From: Silurus meridionalis
Lineage: Eukaryota; Chordata; Actinopteri; Siluriformes; Siluridae
Length of the DNA stretch: 64,000 bases
Assembly: GCF_014805685.1 (NCBI RefSeq)
Contig: NC_060886.1
Coordinates: 18,526,608 to 18,590,607 of the forward strand
Direction of reading: 5' to 3'
Position numbers and translations under genes: made by a program. Positions within the stretch are counted from its first letter, which is position 1. Each line of letters begins with the position of its first letter. Of this stretch, positions 10,290-25,600 are shown piece by piece. The notes under the pieces were generated by a model. The model saw only the letters and a list, made by a program, of their open reading frames with translations. It was not told the origin of the DNA and ran no database searches.

Positions 10290-13200
10290 CTTTGCTCTCA
10301 TTCTGCAGGCTTTCTTTTCTATGTGGTGACCTCTGACTTTTTTCCCGTGGTCTGTCCTGCTCGTCTGACTGTGTACGCTCGTGTTTGTCTCTGTTAAGCT
10401 TGGAATCAGGGCTCTGAACGACTCTATTGCAAAACTCCTTGTTTCTTCCTCCCTGCCTTCTTTCACTGTCGGTATCAGAACTGCTCTCACTGGATGAGTC
10501 CCTCCTTCTCTTCTTTTTTCCCTTCTTTTCTTTTTTAGCTTTGGATCTTTCAGATTCAGTCTCAGAGCTGCTGCTGCTGTCTGAGGTGCTGCTGGAAGAA
10601 CTCTCAGCAGTCTTTTTCTTCTGTTTGCGGCTTTTCTTCTTTTTCTCTTTTTTACTCTTCTTCTTCTTCTTCTTGTCCTTTTTCTTTTCTAGCCGGTCAA
10701 GTTTTCTTTTAAAAAAAAAAAAAAAAAAAAGAAAATTAAGGGCATTTGAGAGAACAGCAAGAAAATAAAAACAGCTACATAAAAAAAAACATAAAAAGAA
10801 ATAATAAAACTTCAAATGATTGTTTAACAAATACGACAAAGAATAATTTCAGATACATTTGATTGCATAGTTACACACACCTGAGAAGCTTCTGTTTTTG
10901 CTTCGTGGTTAAAGATTTAAGGAACTCTACTTCGGGATCGTCTTCTTCCTCACTGGCCACAAAACCCTGTAGTAGATGTGCAGTTATTTATCATATCAGC
11001 ATTTACACCACTGAATTGAAGCATTTTAAACACAGACACTTAAAAAGCTGCATCACACAAATGTACATGAACAAGCAGCGACAAGAATGGGTATGTAAAG
11101 ACCAATAAACATGAGCACCACAAGCTTGTTACTCTAGAAAATACGCAATGTTCCTGCTCCCCTGCGTTCCTATAATTTCAGTAGTTAGTCTCATCAAGGC
11201 TGCTCTCTTGACTAAACTTGCTGTGACTGGAATCGCTGTGCCGCTGTCTGATAATTGGCCGTTTTGCTGCAATCACACTCTCGCTTCGTCTTGCCTGGGA
11301 CCGGGCATGGATATCATTGGTCTTATTTGAGCCTGAGGGGGTCGGGGAGACCTGGAGATTACCTGTGCTGAATCACAAACGGTGGCGTTTCTCCCAAGGA
11401 CACATTTCTTCAGTGCAAACCCACTGTTCCGCATCTCTGCCATTAACTCGGAGGGGTGCATCGACGGGCCTGTTTGCACAAAACACAACATCATGGTCCC
11501 ATTGATGTGTGTGTGCATCCCCCTCAGAGGGGAGCACAGCAGCAGCTTTGTTAACAGAAAGGGACACCAAATCAACTCACTCGTCCCCTGACTGGGCAAA
11601 TCACACTGTATTATTCTGCCAAAGCAGTGGTTACAGCAAATCAGAATACACAATAATTGCATTTTTTCTGGCAGCTCAGAAGGAGGGCCAGTCTGAGAAC
11701 TGTCACGCTGGACCCAGGAAGAGTAAACACATTACTAGTAAAGCTATACGCTCTGATTACAGTCCTCAGCTCACACAACTACTGCCACCTGCACTGCGAG
11801 GCATTCAGGAGACTCTGGAACATGACTGCCCCACGAAAAGCACTGCTGACGATCCCTTGGTGCAAATTTTGCCGTAAGTGTTTAATTTATAGCATGCAAA
11901 TACGTGCCTTGCTAAAGAAAGTCTATAGCTATAAGTATAGTTTTTGCACAAATTTGACAAAACAGTAAGAATGCACATAAGTGTCGTGCACAGCATGGTT
12001 AAATGAAAAGAAATCTTTCTAGCTTTGATAAATGTATTTTAAAATGACAACACTGCCATCTTCAGGGCCAGAAAAAATACAATCAGAGTTTTAAAACTTC
12101 TTTTAGCATCACAGTTATTAATGAAGCATAAATCAATAACATTACAATAAGAAACAGATTAACAGCTGTTTCTGTCAGTAATTTATGCCTATTGGAAGCA
12201 TATTTGAAACATAAAACATTGTATATAAAAAAAACTATGGTTAATAAATAAATAAACTTTCTTTCAGCTTCTCCCATCAGGGGTCGCCACAGCGGATCAT
12301 CCGCATATTTGATTTGGCACGTTTTTATGCTGGATGCCCTTCCTAACGCAACCCTCCCCATTTATCCGGGCTTGGGACCGGCACTAAGAGTGGCTGGGGT
12401 TGGTTCCGTGACCGGGGATCGAACCCGGGCCGCAGCGGTGAGAGCGCCGCATCCTAACCACTAGACCACCAGGGGACCATTATGGTTAATAGATAAATAG
12501 ATAAATAAATAAATAAATAAATGATTTACCTGCTTCATCATTTGCCACAGAGCTGGCGTTGATTCCGGATAAGCCAAAGAGAGGACACTCCCTGTCTGTG
12601 TTCACATGACCCCACTTATGACACTTTATACACCTTACATTCCGCACCTTCAGAATAAACAATATCAATTCAGTAACTGCTCTAATTAAATGTCTATTTG
12701 GATCTAATTTAATACACAAAAGATCTGAGAAAATCAGGAATGATGGGGAAAAACCTAACCTGGATCCCAAAAGGCTGATCTCTGATGTTCATGTCATCTT
12801 TTGCATACCTAAAAAGGAAAAAGTAAGAAAGACGAGATGATCAATATTAGGATAAGTCAAACTTATTACGCAAGAAGAGAAATAAAACGTACTTTTCACG
12901 AGGTGCACCCTTCTGCCACTCAAACTTATACTCAGACTCTCCTTCCTGTGAAGATGGATATGGATAATGTGAAAAACAATTTAACATTTAAATTGTATGG
13001 TAAATTGCTGGATTATCAGTGCATGTGTTAAACTGGTAAACAAGATTTTTGTCATCTTATTAAATGTGTCATCACAATTTTGATGTGCCTGGTTAAAGTG
13101 TTTCCATGTAATGTAAAAATCACAGATTTATATAATTGCCTAAATTAATACATTCAAATTTAATTTCATTCAGAGAGACTTGTATGACAGAAACTCCACA

Positions 13201-15233
13201 GGCCCCATAATAAACAAAGATAAACGTGCTGTGATTTAACAGAGAAGACGTCAGCAGTCACAATGTACCTCTTTGGTTTCCTCTTCAAAGATAACAGTTC
13301 ATAAAAAACAAAAACAGAAAAACAGAGTAAGACACTTAACTTCAATAAATAAATCAATAAAATGAAGCAGCTTATTCATCTCAATTATCAGAATTTAATT
13401 ACCTTTGGATGCACCAACAGGAGCTTCATACATAAAATTCAGGCCATTTTTCACTCTGTCATCACCCATGAGCAGTCTAAAATACACATCAGGCAAAAAG
13501 AATTAATATCATCGTTTACAACAGAAGACAAACACTGCCACCTTTTGGCAACATCAGGCAATAAACTAAGCATGATCAGTGAACTGCAATTCAGGGTAAA
13601 TAATATAATGTAAAGATCAACACAAAGAGAATCTTTTAACATTCACACAATCAACCTGCTGCCACACACACACCACCATGGCAGTGTCACTGGATGATAT
13701 CTCCATTATTATGCAACACTTTATACACTGTGGAAAATGGATTTATACTTCCGTTATCCAACAATTTTGGAACTGTTGTTAGACAACCTGTTGTTGTAGG
13801 TCTCCTGCTCTTTCACATAAGCCTGCATCAGCTCCTCCTGCTTCTTCTTCTCGAAGGTTATTTTCTGCTCTGCCATCCATACCTAAAATTGCATTATTCT
13901 CATTATTGCACAGCAATTAAAAAAAAAAAAAAAAGAAACTTGCACAAGCTTCCAATAACCCCAAGTTGTAGTCAACAGTGGTGTAAAGTGCTTTCAAGGT
14001 ACACTATATGGACACAAGTTTCTGAACACCAGACCACAAGATTCATATGGGCAACATTTCTGTACATACCAATCGACTTCTAGTCCCCATTTGCTTTGAT
14101 AATAACCTCCACTCTTCTGGGAGGATGTTCCACTACAGTTTTGCGTTTGTGGAGATTTGTTCTCATTCAGTCAAAAGGGAATTGATCAAGTCTGGTACTG
14201 ATGTAGGCTGAGGAGGACTGAGGAGCAGTCAGCATTACATTTAGATGTTCTATAAGGCTGAGGTGAGAGTTCTATGGCAGTATTCGGCATGTTGCATACT
14301 CCGAGATTCCTTTCTTAAAGCTTTTATGCTCAACACAGTGGTAAGTGTTCATCTGCATTTTTCTGCCATCAGAATTACAGCCCTGGACCTTTATTTGTGA
14401 AACAGCACACATTGTGCAGCTTTCACATGACTGTCTGATCACTGCATTAAAGTGACAGCTGAGTGTTTAGAATTGCTGATCTATCAGCTATTAGAGCACA
14501 CAGACTAAAGTGTACAATAACCAAGCCATCCAGCCAAGTGATGATGTGTTTGATTAAAAGTGTAAAAAATAAAAGTCAACATGAGGTCTGAAGAGGGATC
14601 TCCTTTTCTCACATCAGTATAAATAGAGACATCCATTCTGTTTAATTCTGTATTTATTAAGTATAATTATCTTAATCTGTTAAGGATCCATCAATGCACC
14701 TCAACATAGGATGTTTTGCTTGTTTGTGCACCTTATGCAGTTACTTATATTCTCACTTACATATACAGTCACAATGTAGATAGACAAGCTAAAATTATTA
14801 ATTATAAACGTTTTTACCTCGTTAATATTCATTATGCACATTATTCTTTTAATATGAATAATATTTGTTTGCTTCTTTCTCATTGTGATCTTTGACTCTT
14901 ACCTAGCTTTGATATTCTTCTACATCTTGTTGCTTGCACTGTTATAAATCAGTGAAATAACTAATGTAACATAAAATTTCACTTTGGAATTAATAAAATA
15001 ATCCATCCATCCATCTATCTATCTATCAATCCATTCATTTATATATCTATCTGTCTTTAATCCATCTTTCAAGAAGTTCCTCAAGCTAGCGTTAGCAACC
15101 TCACTAGCTAATGTAGCTAGCAAAACATTCACCTTCAATTTTCTAGGAATTTTTTATTTACCTTTTTGATGTTGGATTTCGACGCTGGGTGAAAATCCTT
15201 CTTGCACATAAAATTCGCAAAAGACTTCCCCAT
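9822..15233 (-). CDS. cir1: CIR1, corepressor interacting with RBPJ
   Basis: There are ten minus-strand exons: 15162-15233, 13788-13882, 13403-13476, 13269-13282 (14 nt), 12893-12945, 12760-12808, 12530-12647, 11363-11469, 10881-10966 and a last exon from 10705. All introns are GT-AG and the phases are consistent. The N-terminus MGKSFANFM...KKDFHP with VWMAEQKI is the CIR N-terminal domain. Exon 7 carries a CCHC zinc knuckle ([16 protein letters not shown]), followed by PSMHPSEL and [18 protein letters not shown]. The last exon is Lys/Ser/Arg-rich. Read literally it stops at TGA 10234-10236 (379 aa). A second RS-rich frame is open from just before this stop down to 9822, so the true tail is probably longer (about 515 aa) and interrupted by a one-base frame break. 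Family knowledge: CIR1 is a nuclear corepressor linking RBPJ to SAP30/HDAC2 and is also associated with splicing factors. Confidence 0.93.
12236..12491 (-). mobile_element. tRNA-Glu-derived SINE with target-site duplication
   Basis: On the minus strand the element starts near 12477 with a head almost identical to a tRNA-Glu gene. Visible parts are tcccctggtggtctagtgg (A box), an anticodon-loop region with CTC, and gggttcgatccc (B box), at about 12403-12476. A body follows, ending in gatccgctgtggcgacccc and gaagctgaaagaaag, with a TTTATT-type tail. It is flanked by an 11-bp direct repeat (tatggttaata at 12236-12246; tatggttaatag at 12481). It sits in cir1 intron 7, 50 nt from the exon 7 donor. 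Pol III promoter boxes look intact. Confidence 0.9.
14000..14290. mobile_element. Non-autonomous Tc1/mariner-type fragment
   Basis: It begins with acactatatggacacaagtt, a terminus of a Tc1-like family abundant in fish. It continues with ataacctccactcttctggg and atgttccacta, shared with the copies at 31936 and 55230. It is degenerate, with the far end not clear, and lies in cir1 intron 1. Confidence 0.6.
14880..15060. repeat. Possible LINE 3'-end remnant and tetranucleotide repeats
   Basis: The stretch ends in aaaatttcactttgg and then imperfect (CATC)/(TATC) repeats at 15001-15060. It is similar in form to the tail at 15700-15800. Assignment to a LINE family is tentative. Confidence 0.3.
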
Positions 15234-16219
15234 GACTGAACGCGGATGAAAACAGCCACAGAAGACCAGCCGTAAACTACCAACACCACGGCCTCCGCAG
15301 TCGTTTGCTCAAGAGTCGACTCTTAGAATCGGCTCTTTAAAACAGCAGCTGAGAGCCTACTTGTACGTAGGAGACTTCAATTTAAAGATACAGAAAAATA
15401 CGAGCAGTTCTGCTCAGTTTGAAGTAAAAAAAACCCACCAATAAAACAAATCTCAAGTGCAGGAATAAGCACCGAATGCCAAAGCACTATAATCAAAAAA
15501 GATCTCACATAACAAATGACCTCACAAAGACACACAGACACTTTAAGGACAATCACATAAACCACCTTACATTTTTACTGTTTACTGTCATAGGCATACC
15601 ATGCACATACACTTTTTTCTCATATATATCTTTATATATTTTATATTTTATATAGTTTATACTTTATTTATCTGCCTTCTTTATCTTGTTTTAGTTTTCT
15701 CCCCATCCTAATCCCTCATGCCGGACCGTCGTAAAAAGCATTTCACTGCATGTATGTATGTGTATGACACAAATACAATTTTATTTATTTTGATTTGAAA
15801 TACAAAACAAGATTTTGTTCTTAATCAAAATGCAGAGTAAAATGTGATTTATTTTGAAGCTTGAAACGGCTCAGAGTTAAATGACTCACTAAAATGAACC
15901 GTGATTCCTCCTCCTACTGTTTACCTAGTTTACTTCCGGGTGAAGTGGGTGGTAACTTTCAGTCATGATTGAATCCTTGTGCAGACACAAACACAGCTGA
16001 TGGAGGAAATGTTTTTATATGGTCATATAAAATCCAACGTTGACAGTATCTAATACTCCTTTGACTTCGCTCTTCTGGTTTTATTGGTCGATTTGTGTTC
16101 AATGTTCTGGGAATAAAAATAGAAAGTCTTGCAGCGGAGACGATACTTTTAAAAGGGCATCGCTTCCTGCCTCTTTTACAGCATCTTTTTCCTGCACAGT
16201 AGATTTTTAGTTCATTAAG
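15234..16219. promoter_or_regulatory. Divergent promoter interval of cir1 and scrn3
   Basis: This interval separates the cir1 ATG (minus, 15233) from the scrn3 leader (plus). A candidate scrn3 non-coding first exon ends at 16219 with attaag followed by gtgagt. The middle (about 15550-15800) looks like a non-LTR retrotransposon tail (gcatttcactgcatgtatg ... caattttatttattttgattt). Two core promoters are presumed near 15250-15330 and about 16080-16140. No TATA box was assigned. Confidence 0.5.
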
Positions 16220-16449
16220 GTGAGTGTTTTCACATTATTAACACTTCTACATGCCATTTATTTTCGTTACATATATATTTGTCATTGTACATATCATTTC
16301 CCCATTGCTTATATCATATATTTGGCTACAATAAAATGAAAGCGCATTAAAACGAATACATTGTAGGCACTAACATTACATGACCCGAATGATTTTTTTT
16401 ATAGCCGTCTAATGTCAAACTGGATCATGTTGATTGATTTTCAGGGCGC

Positions 16450-20414
<3,965 letters not shown>

Positions 20415-22633
20415 ATGAGCCTGGAGAGACTCTTAGATCTTATTATATAATTAAAAAGGTTAACTGGTAACAAAACAAAAAGTAGGAATTACACTTAATT
20501 GCATGTAATTTAACTGCACATAAATTGCACAGATTTCAATATATAGCCATTCCTTTATGTGTGAACTGAGTCTGGTAATACAAATATAGCATGATGACAA
20601 GCAAAATGCTGTATGATAAATATTACATAGATTTTGGATAGTTAATTCATCACACAATAATTTCAGCAACAGTAATTTGCTTTATAGGTCAAAGACAAGG
20701 TTTAAGTGGCAGACACACTTTTACATCACTATATTTAAATTGTATGCATAATTTATGCAAAGAGTGCACTTTGAAAAAAAAGTAAATTAAATGAACCATA
20801 AAGTGGTTTATTTAATAACCAAATAAAATATTAATGATATGCAAATTAAACATTAACAGCTAAAAAGAAAGCACAGAAAATACTAAAATAAACATGTTTC
20901 TTTCTGGGAGTGTTGCTGGTGTTAAAGTACTAACATCAGATAACAGACATGCTGACAGAAAACATCCAATATTTAGGTTTGATTTGAATTTAGACAAAAC
21001 ACCCCAAAATAATAACAGGCCTCGTTCCTCAGGCCCTTCTGAGGAAACACATCATTGGTAATCAAAACCTTAACAGTACAGTATACAGTATGTACTGGTA
21101 TTGCTTACTCATACAATGAGTTATATTTATGTTGAATTTGTTTTCAACACAGACTAATTGGTTAAATTACAGTGTCAACTTCACAGAAATCCTAACAATA
21201 AAAAAAAAAGTCAGAAAAGAAATTAAGTAATAAAATATTTTTCTCCCCTGAGTGTTTCTGTCAACATTATTTCTCATTGATCTTTGTGGAAGACCGCATT
21301 TATTTTAAGTGCAGGCACATGGCTATTTATTCAGCCAATCATGTAGCAGCAGTGCAATGCATAAAATGTAGATACATCCATATACTGTACATGTCAAGAG
21401 CAATTGATTCTCATATCAAACACCAGAACAAAAAAGTGCAATTTCTATGACTTTGTCTGTGGCATGATTGTTGTTACCATTCAAGCTGGTTTGATATTTT
21501 CCTGAAAATGCTGATCTGATTTTTACACACAACAATCTGGAGTTTACAAAGAATGGTGTAGAAAACAAAAACCACTAAGAAAGTGACAGTTCTGTGGGTG
21601 GTAATAAGGAAAATGGCCAGCCTGGTTTGAGCTACAGGGAAAGCAACTGTAAATCAACAACAACTCTTTACATTCATGGTCAGCAAAAAAAAAGCAACTT
21701 GGCATGCACAAAAAAACCACTAAATCACTATGTCTTTGCCCAAAATAGCTTTTGATTCTTGTTTTTGAGTGAAAGAAATTACATATATTTTAATGCTTTT
21801 GTAACTTACATACCACCGAGTGTTAATGTGTTCCAAGATAATGTGTTTTCTGCAAATCTCATGCATGTAAAGAATGCTTGTTTCAGTCTGCAGACCTTTT
21901 GCTCACAGGATGTTTTATGTGTCACCATTTCATGTAAATGATAAAGTTTGAATGCGTGAAATTCATAAATTTCTCAAATACACATACAAGCCCTTTGTAA
22001 CGAAAAATTATGCTTTTGTATTGTTTGTTGTGAACATTAATAAAGTTCTTGACCTGTATCTACATGATTTCATGCTTTTGTTGAAGGCTGATTGGATAAC
22101 TGAATAATTGTACAGGTGCTCCTTTTAAAGTGGACAGTGTGCATGCAGTACTAATAAATGTCTGTTCCAAATGTCCACATAGAATGTTAATCTGTTAGCA
22201 GACTTGAAATAGCGAAAGATTAGCTAAAAACGCAGTCCTTAAAGGAAGACGTCTATATTTAAGTGCAAATGATAATGTGACAAGTTTATCAGAAGTGATG
22301 CACTTTATATACTTTAATACGATAAAAGTGTATAAAGGTCTTTTCTTAAATCTTTTATGGTGATATTGTAATTGAAATCCAGTGCATTTTATTCCTATTC
22401 AACTCTACATATTAAGTTATGTAGATATAGTTACTCCATAAAGCAGCACATGGTCAGCTGCATCCCTTTTTTCCCCCCGTAAACAAGTCCAATACACACC
22501 AAAAATATAAATCACACTATAGGTTCTCTGGTGATGTGTTCAACAAACTGAAATTTGAACTATAAACAAAATTAAACCTGGACAAAATGAAACTTGAACA
22601 CTTGAATTTTCTGGGCACAAATTTCTTTCAGTT
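20415..22633. other. Convergent 3' UTR interval of scrn3 and gpr155
   Basis: No coding exon is present. The scrn3 stop is at 20414 (plus) and the gpr155 stop at 22634 (minus). An AATAAA at 22039-22044 on the plus strand could end a long scrn3 3' UTR. TTTATT at 22388-22393 is a minus-strand AATAAA, 241 bp beyond the gpr155 stop. Other AATAAA sequences occur, for example near 20823. Which are used cannot be decided here. Confidence 0.5.
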
Positions 22634-25600
22634 TTAGTGATGAACCGCAGAGTCCTCTGTGAAAGAGTAATGCAAGTTATCGTCTTGGAAATCATAGTCA
22701 TAAGTGATGTGGTGGATAACTCCACCCTCCAGCAAGCGGCAACCATACAGCAGCGCCTCACCCTGGTCACTGGCCAATCCAACAGTTTGCAGCCACACCA
22801 CCATTTCACTTCCAAGAAATGTGTGCGCTACACTGTGCTCCCCACACCTGCACAGCGACACACACAGACACACACGAGAATGAAGAGAGGAATTATAACC
22901 AAGTGAGAACAAGCTGCTTCCAGTGCAATGCAGAAATGAAACTAAAATGAGGAAGCCTGAAGAGAGCTTTGTCCATAGATACAAAATAATAGACATTTGA
23001 AAAAAAATAATCATGTGTTAGAGAAGAACAAAATGTGACTCGTGTTACAAAAGGGATGAAACATTCCTTGAAACTGAAGCCTACTGTATAAAAAAAAAAA
23101 ATTTGATTCTTTCCACCCAGAAGTCAATAAATTGTTTTAAAAGTTCAATTTTTTTTATTCCACAGCAATTTGCCAAAGAACACAATTTACAAAATGTACA
23201 GTTTATTTAATATATTAGTATACAGGTAGTCGTTGACTTACGACCTATGCGACTTACGACCACAATCGCTGGCCACGGCGTGCATAATTTCCGGCCTAAT
23301 TTTACAATGCTGTACATATAGCCTTCTCTACTTATGACCAAATTGTGTTACGAATGATGCGGGAAGCCGCGGCTTCCGCCATCATTTCACAGTACTGTAC
23401 ATATAGCCTACTCAACTTACGACCAAATCGTGTTACGACCGATCTGTCGGTCCCGATCGTGGTCGTAAGTCGACGACTACCTGTACATCATAATTTGAAA
23501 ATAGTAGCTATCTTTGCCATCTATTAGCAAATACCTACCTCTTTTCCTTAACAATGTCCTGGATACATTGTTCTTTATGGTACTTGAGAAACTGACTGCA
23601 GGTGATTCTGATCTCCTCAGACACATTAGAGGAATCTGCTGCCTCCTGTCCCCGAGTCTGCATCAGACGTGCCATCCTACATACACAGAAATCAAGTACA
23701 ATATAAAACACAAGTAACAACAGAGAATTAACTGTGCTCTTAAAGATTTCACCAATGTGAATATACATACCTCTTTTTAAATGGTATAATGATTAAATGT
23801 TTGTCAAGGCCAAAAATGCCAAATGATATAAATCCCTGTGAAGGAGAAAGAGGCAGATATAAATGTTATATACAGATATATCAATTAGGTACGCTGTGGT
23901 AAAATGCTGATGCAAGATTGAAGGCATCCTTACCTGTCCAAAGTTGATCACAGCACAGAAGAATTGCAGCTCTAAATAAAGTCTACCTGGAACTGGACTG
24001 AAGAGCCACCAGAGGTAGCTGGAGATATTCTAACACACACACATACACACAAATGTCAATCTGCTTTGGTAAAATTGATGAAACTGCTAAAAGTCCATCT
24101 GAAGGATTTACTTCTCTAATTGCAGTACCTGATCAGGCATTTTACAGTGTAATAACTGCAGACATGGGAGCCCTAATAATATATAATAGTAATAATATTT
24201 ATATTTTAAGGTTTTCGTGGTAAAAAAAATCTGCAAATTAAAAAAAGTCATTACAGCGTGCATTGTAGCCTGCAATGTTTGAGTGGTGTACAGACGTGGA
24301 TCTCATTTCAGAGTGCTGAGTATTGGTCAATGCTTGATACTGATCCAATACAGATAGATAGACATCTCTGCAAGCTTCTATTGTGCAAAACATCAGATAC
24401 ATGATGGAGTCTGCATTTAGACAGAGTGTCTCCAAAATGTGCACATTTAAGTACCAGGTTAGGTCAGGCAATATCACATGCATAATTCATAGTCATAAAA
24501 TAAGCTAGTGGAGTGGATTTTGTGCAAAGTTGGACCTCTGAACTTTAAAGCTGATATGGACTGTATTTTTTATGGCTTAAGGCTTCATTTTGCATAAACA
24601 GTTCTGCATTTAAGCACCAATCACTGAACGATGATGGAACTATAATTATTAGACATTTGGTGCCACCCGAATGAGGATGGGTTCCCTTTTGATTTTGGTT
24701 CCTCTCCAGTTTTCTTCCTTATAACAGATCAGGGACTTTTTTCTTGCCACACTCACAACTGGCTTGCTCATTAAGGATAAACTTATAAGGAACACAATTA
24801 TAGGCACTAAACTTCATGATCTCTTTATATCTGTAAAGCTGCTTTGGGACAATGTATATCGTTGAAAGAGCTAAACAACTAAAGCTGAACTGAATTTAAT
24901 CGTTTGCAACATTTATTATTTGTTAATTTGCATACACTGTTTTCATTTTAGTTTATTTTAACCAAAATCACCAATTGTGTTTATTGTCATGTACTCAGTT
25001 ACTATGTATTGATGATTTGGTGAATTGTGTGTTACTACCAGGCATTGAAAGAAAACCACCTCGCTTACAGAATTCAGCAATAAAAAGATAAAGTAACTAC
25101 CAGGTGCCTACTTGCAGCTACTAAAAGCACAAACTTTCTCAGAGCTGAACTGAAAATGTATTTAATGTAAATGAAATTATGAAATAACCAACATTTGGGA
25201 GACTGAGGTTTCAACTTCCTCTTAAGCAACTTCCTATAAATTCCCATCTCACACTTGTGTTTATTGGACAAAGTAACCACCATCTCCATCTGACTGTCCA
25301 TTGCAAAGCAGAAGCTGGCGAGAGCTATAGCTAAAGTTCTTCCCCATTCCACATCCACAGTCAATCACTATAGCATTTAGCACAAGATTTTGTTTCTACT
25401 AGCAATAACAAGCATAAAATGAACCAGATGTTATTTATACTTACAGCCAGGAGACTGACAATGAGTAACAGACAAAGCAGCACATGTCTGGCCACCTGTC
25501 TGTCTGCAGTCTGCTGCTTTTGCTCTTCTTCTACCAGCAAACAATGAGATGAGTCACAGCAGTTCCCACACTGACCTGTGAACAGAGTCATCGCACACAC

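Noticed and set aside
9756..10768. Plus-strand open frames of 213 and 113 codons rich in Ser/Pro/Phe/Leu
   Set aside because: They are antisense to the Arg/Ser/Lys-rich last exon of cir1, whose codon composition leaves the opposite strand open.
12403..12476. A functional tRNA-Glu gene
   Set aside because: The tRNA-like part is the head of a SINE with body, tail and target-site duplication; it should not be annotated as a tRNA gene.
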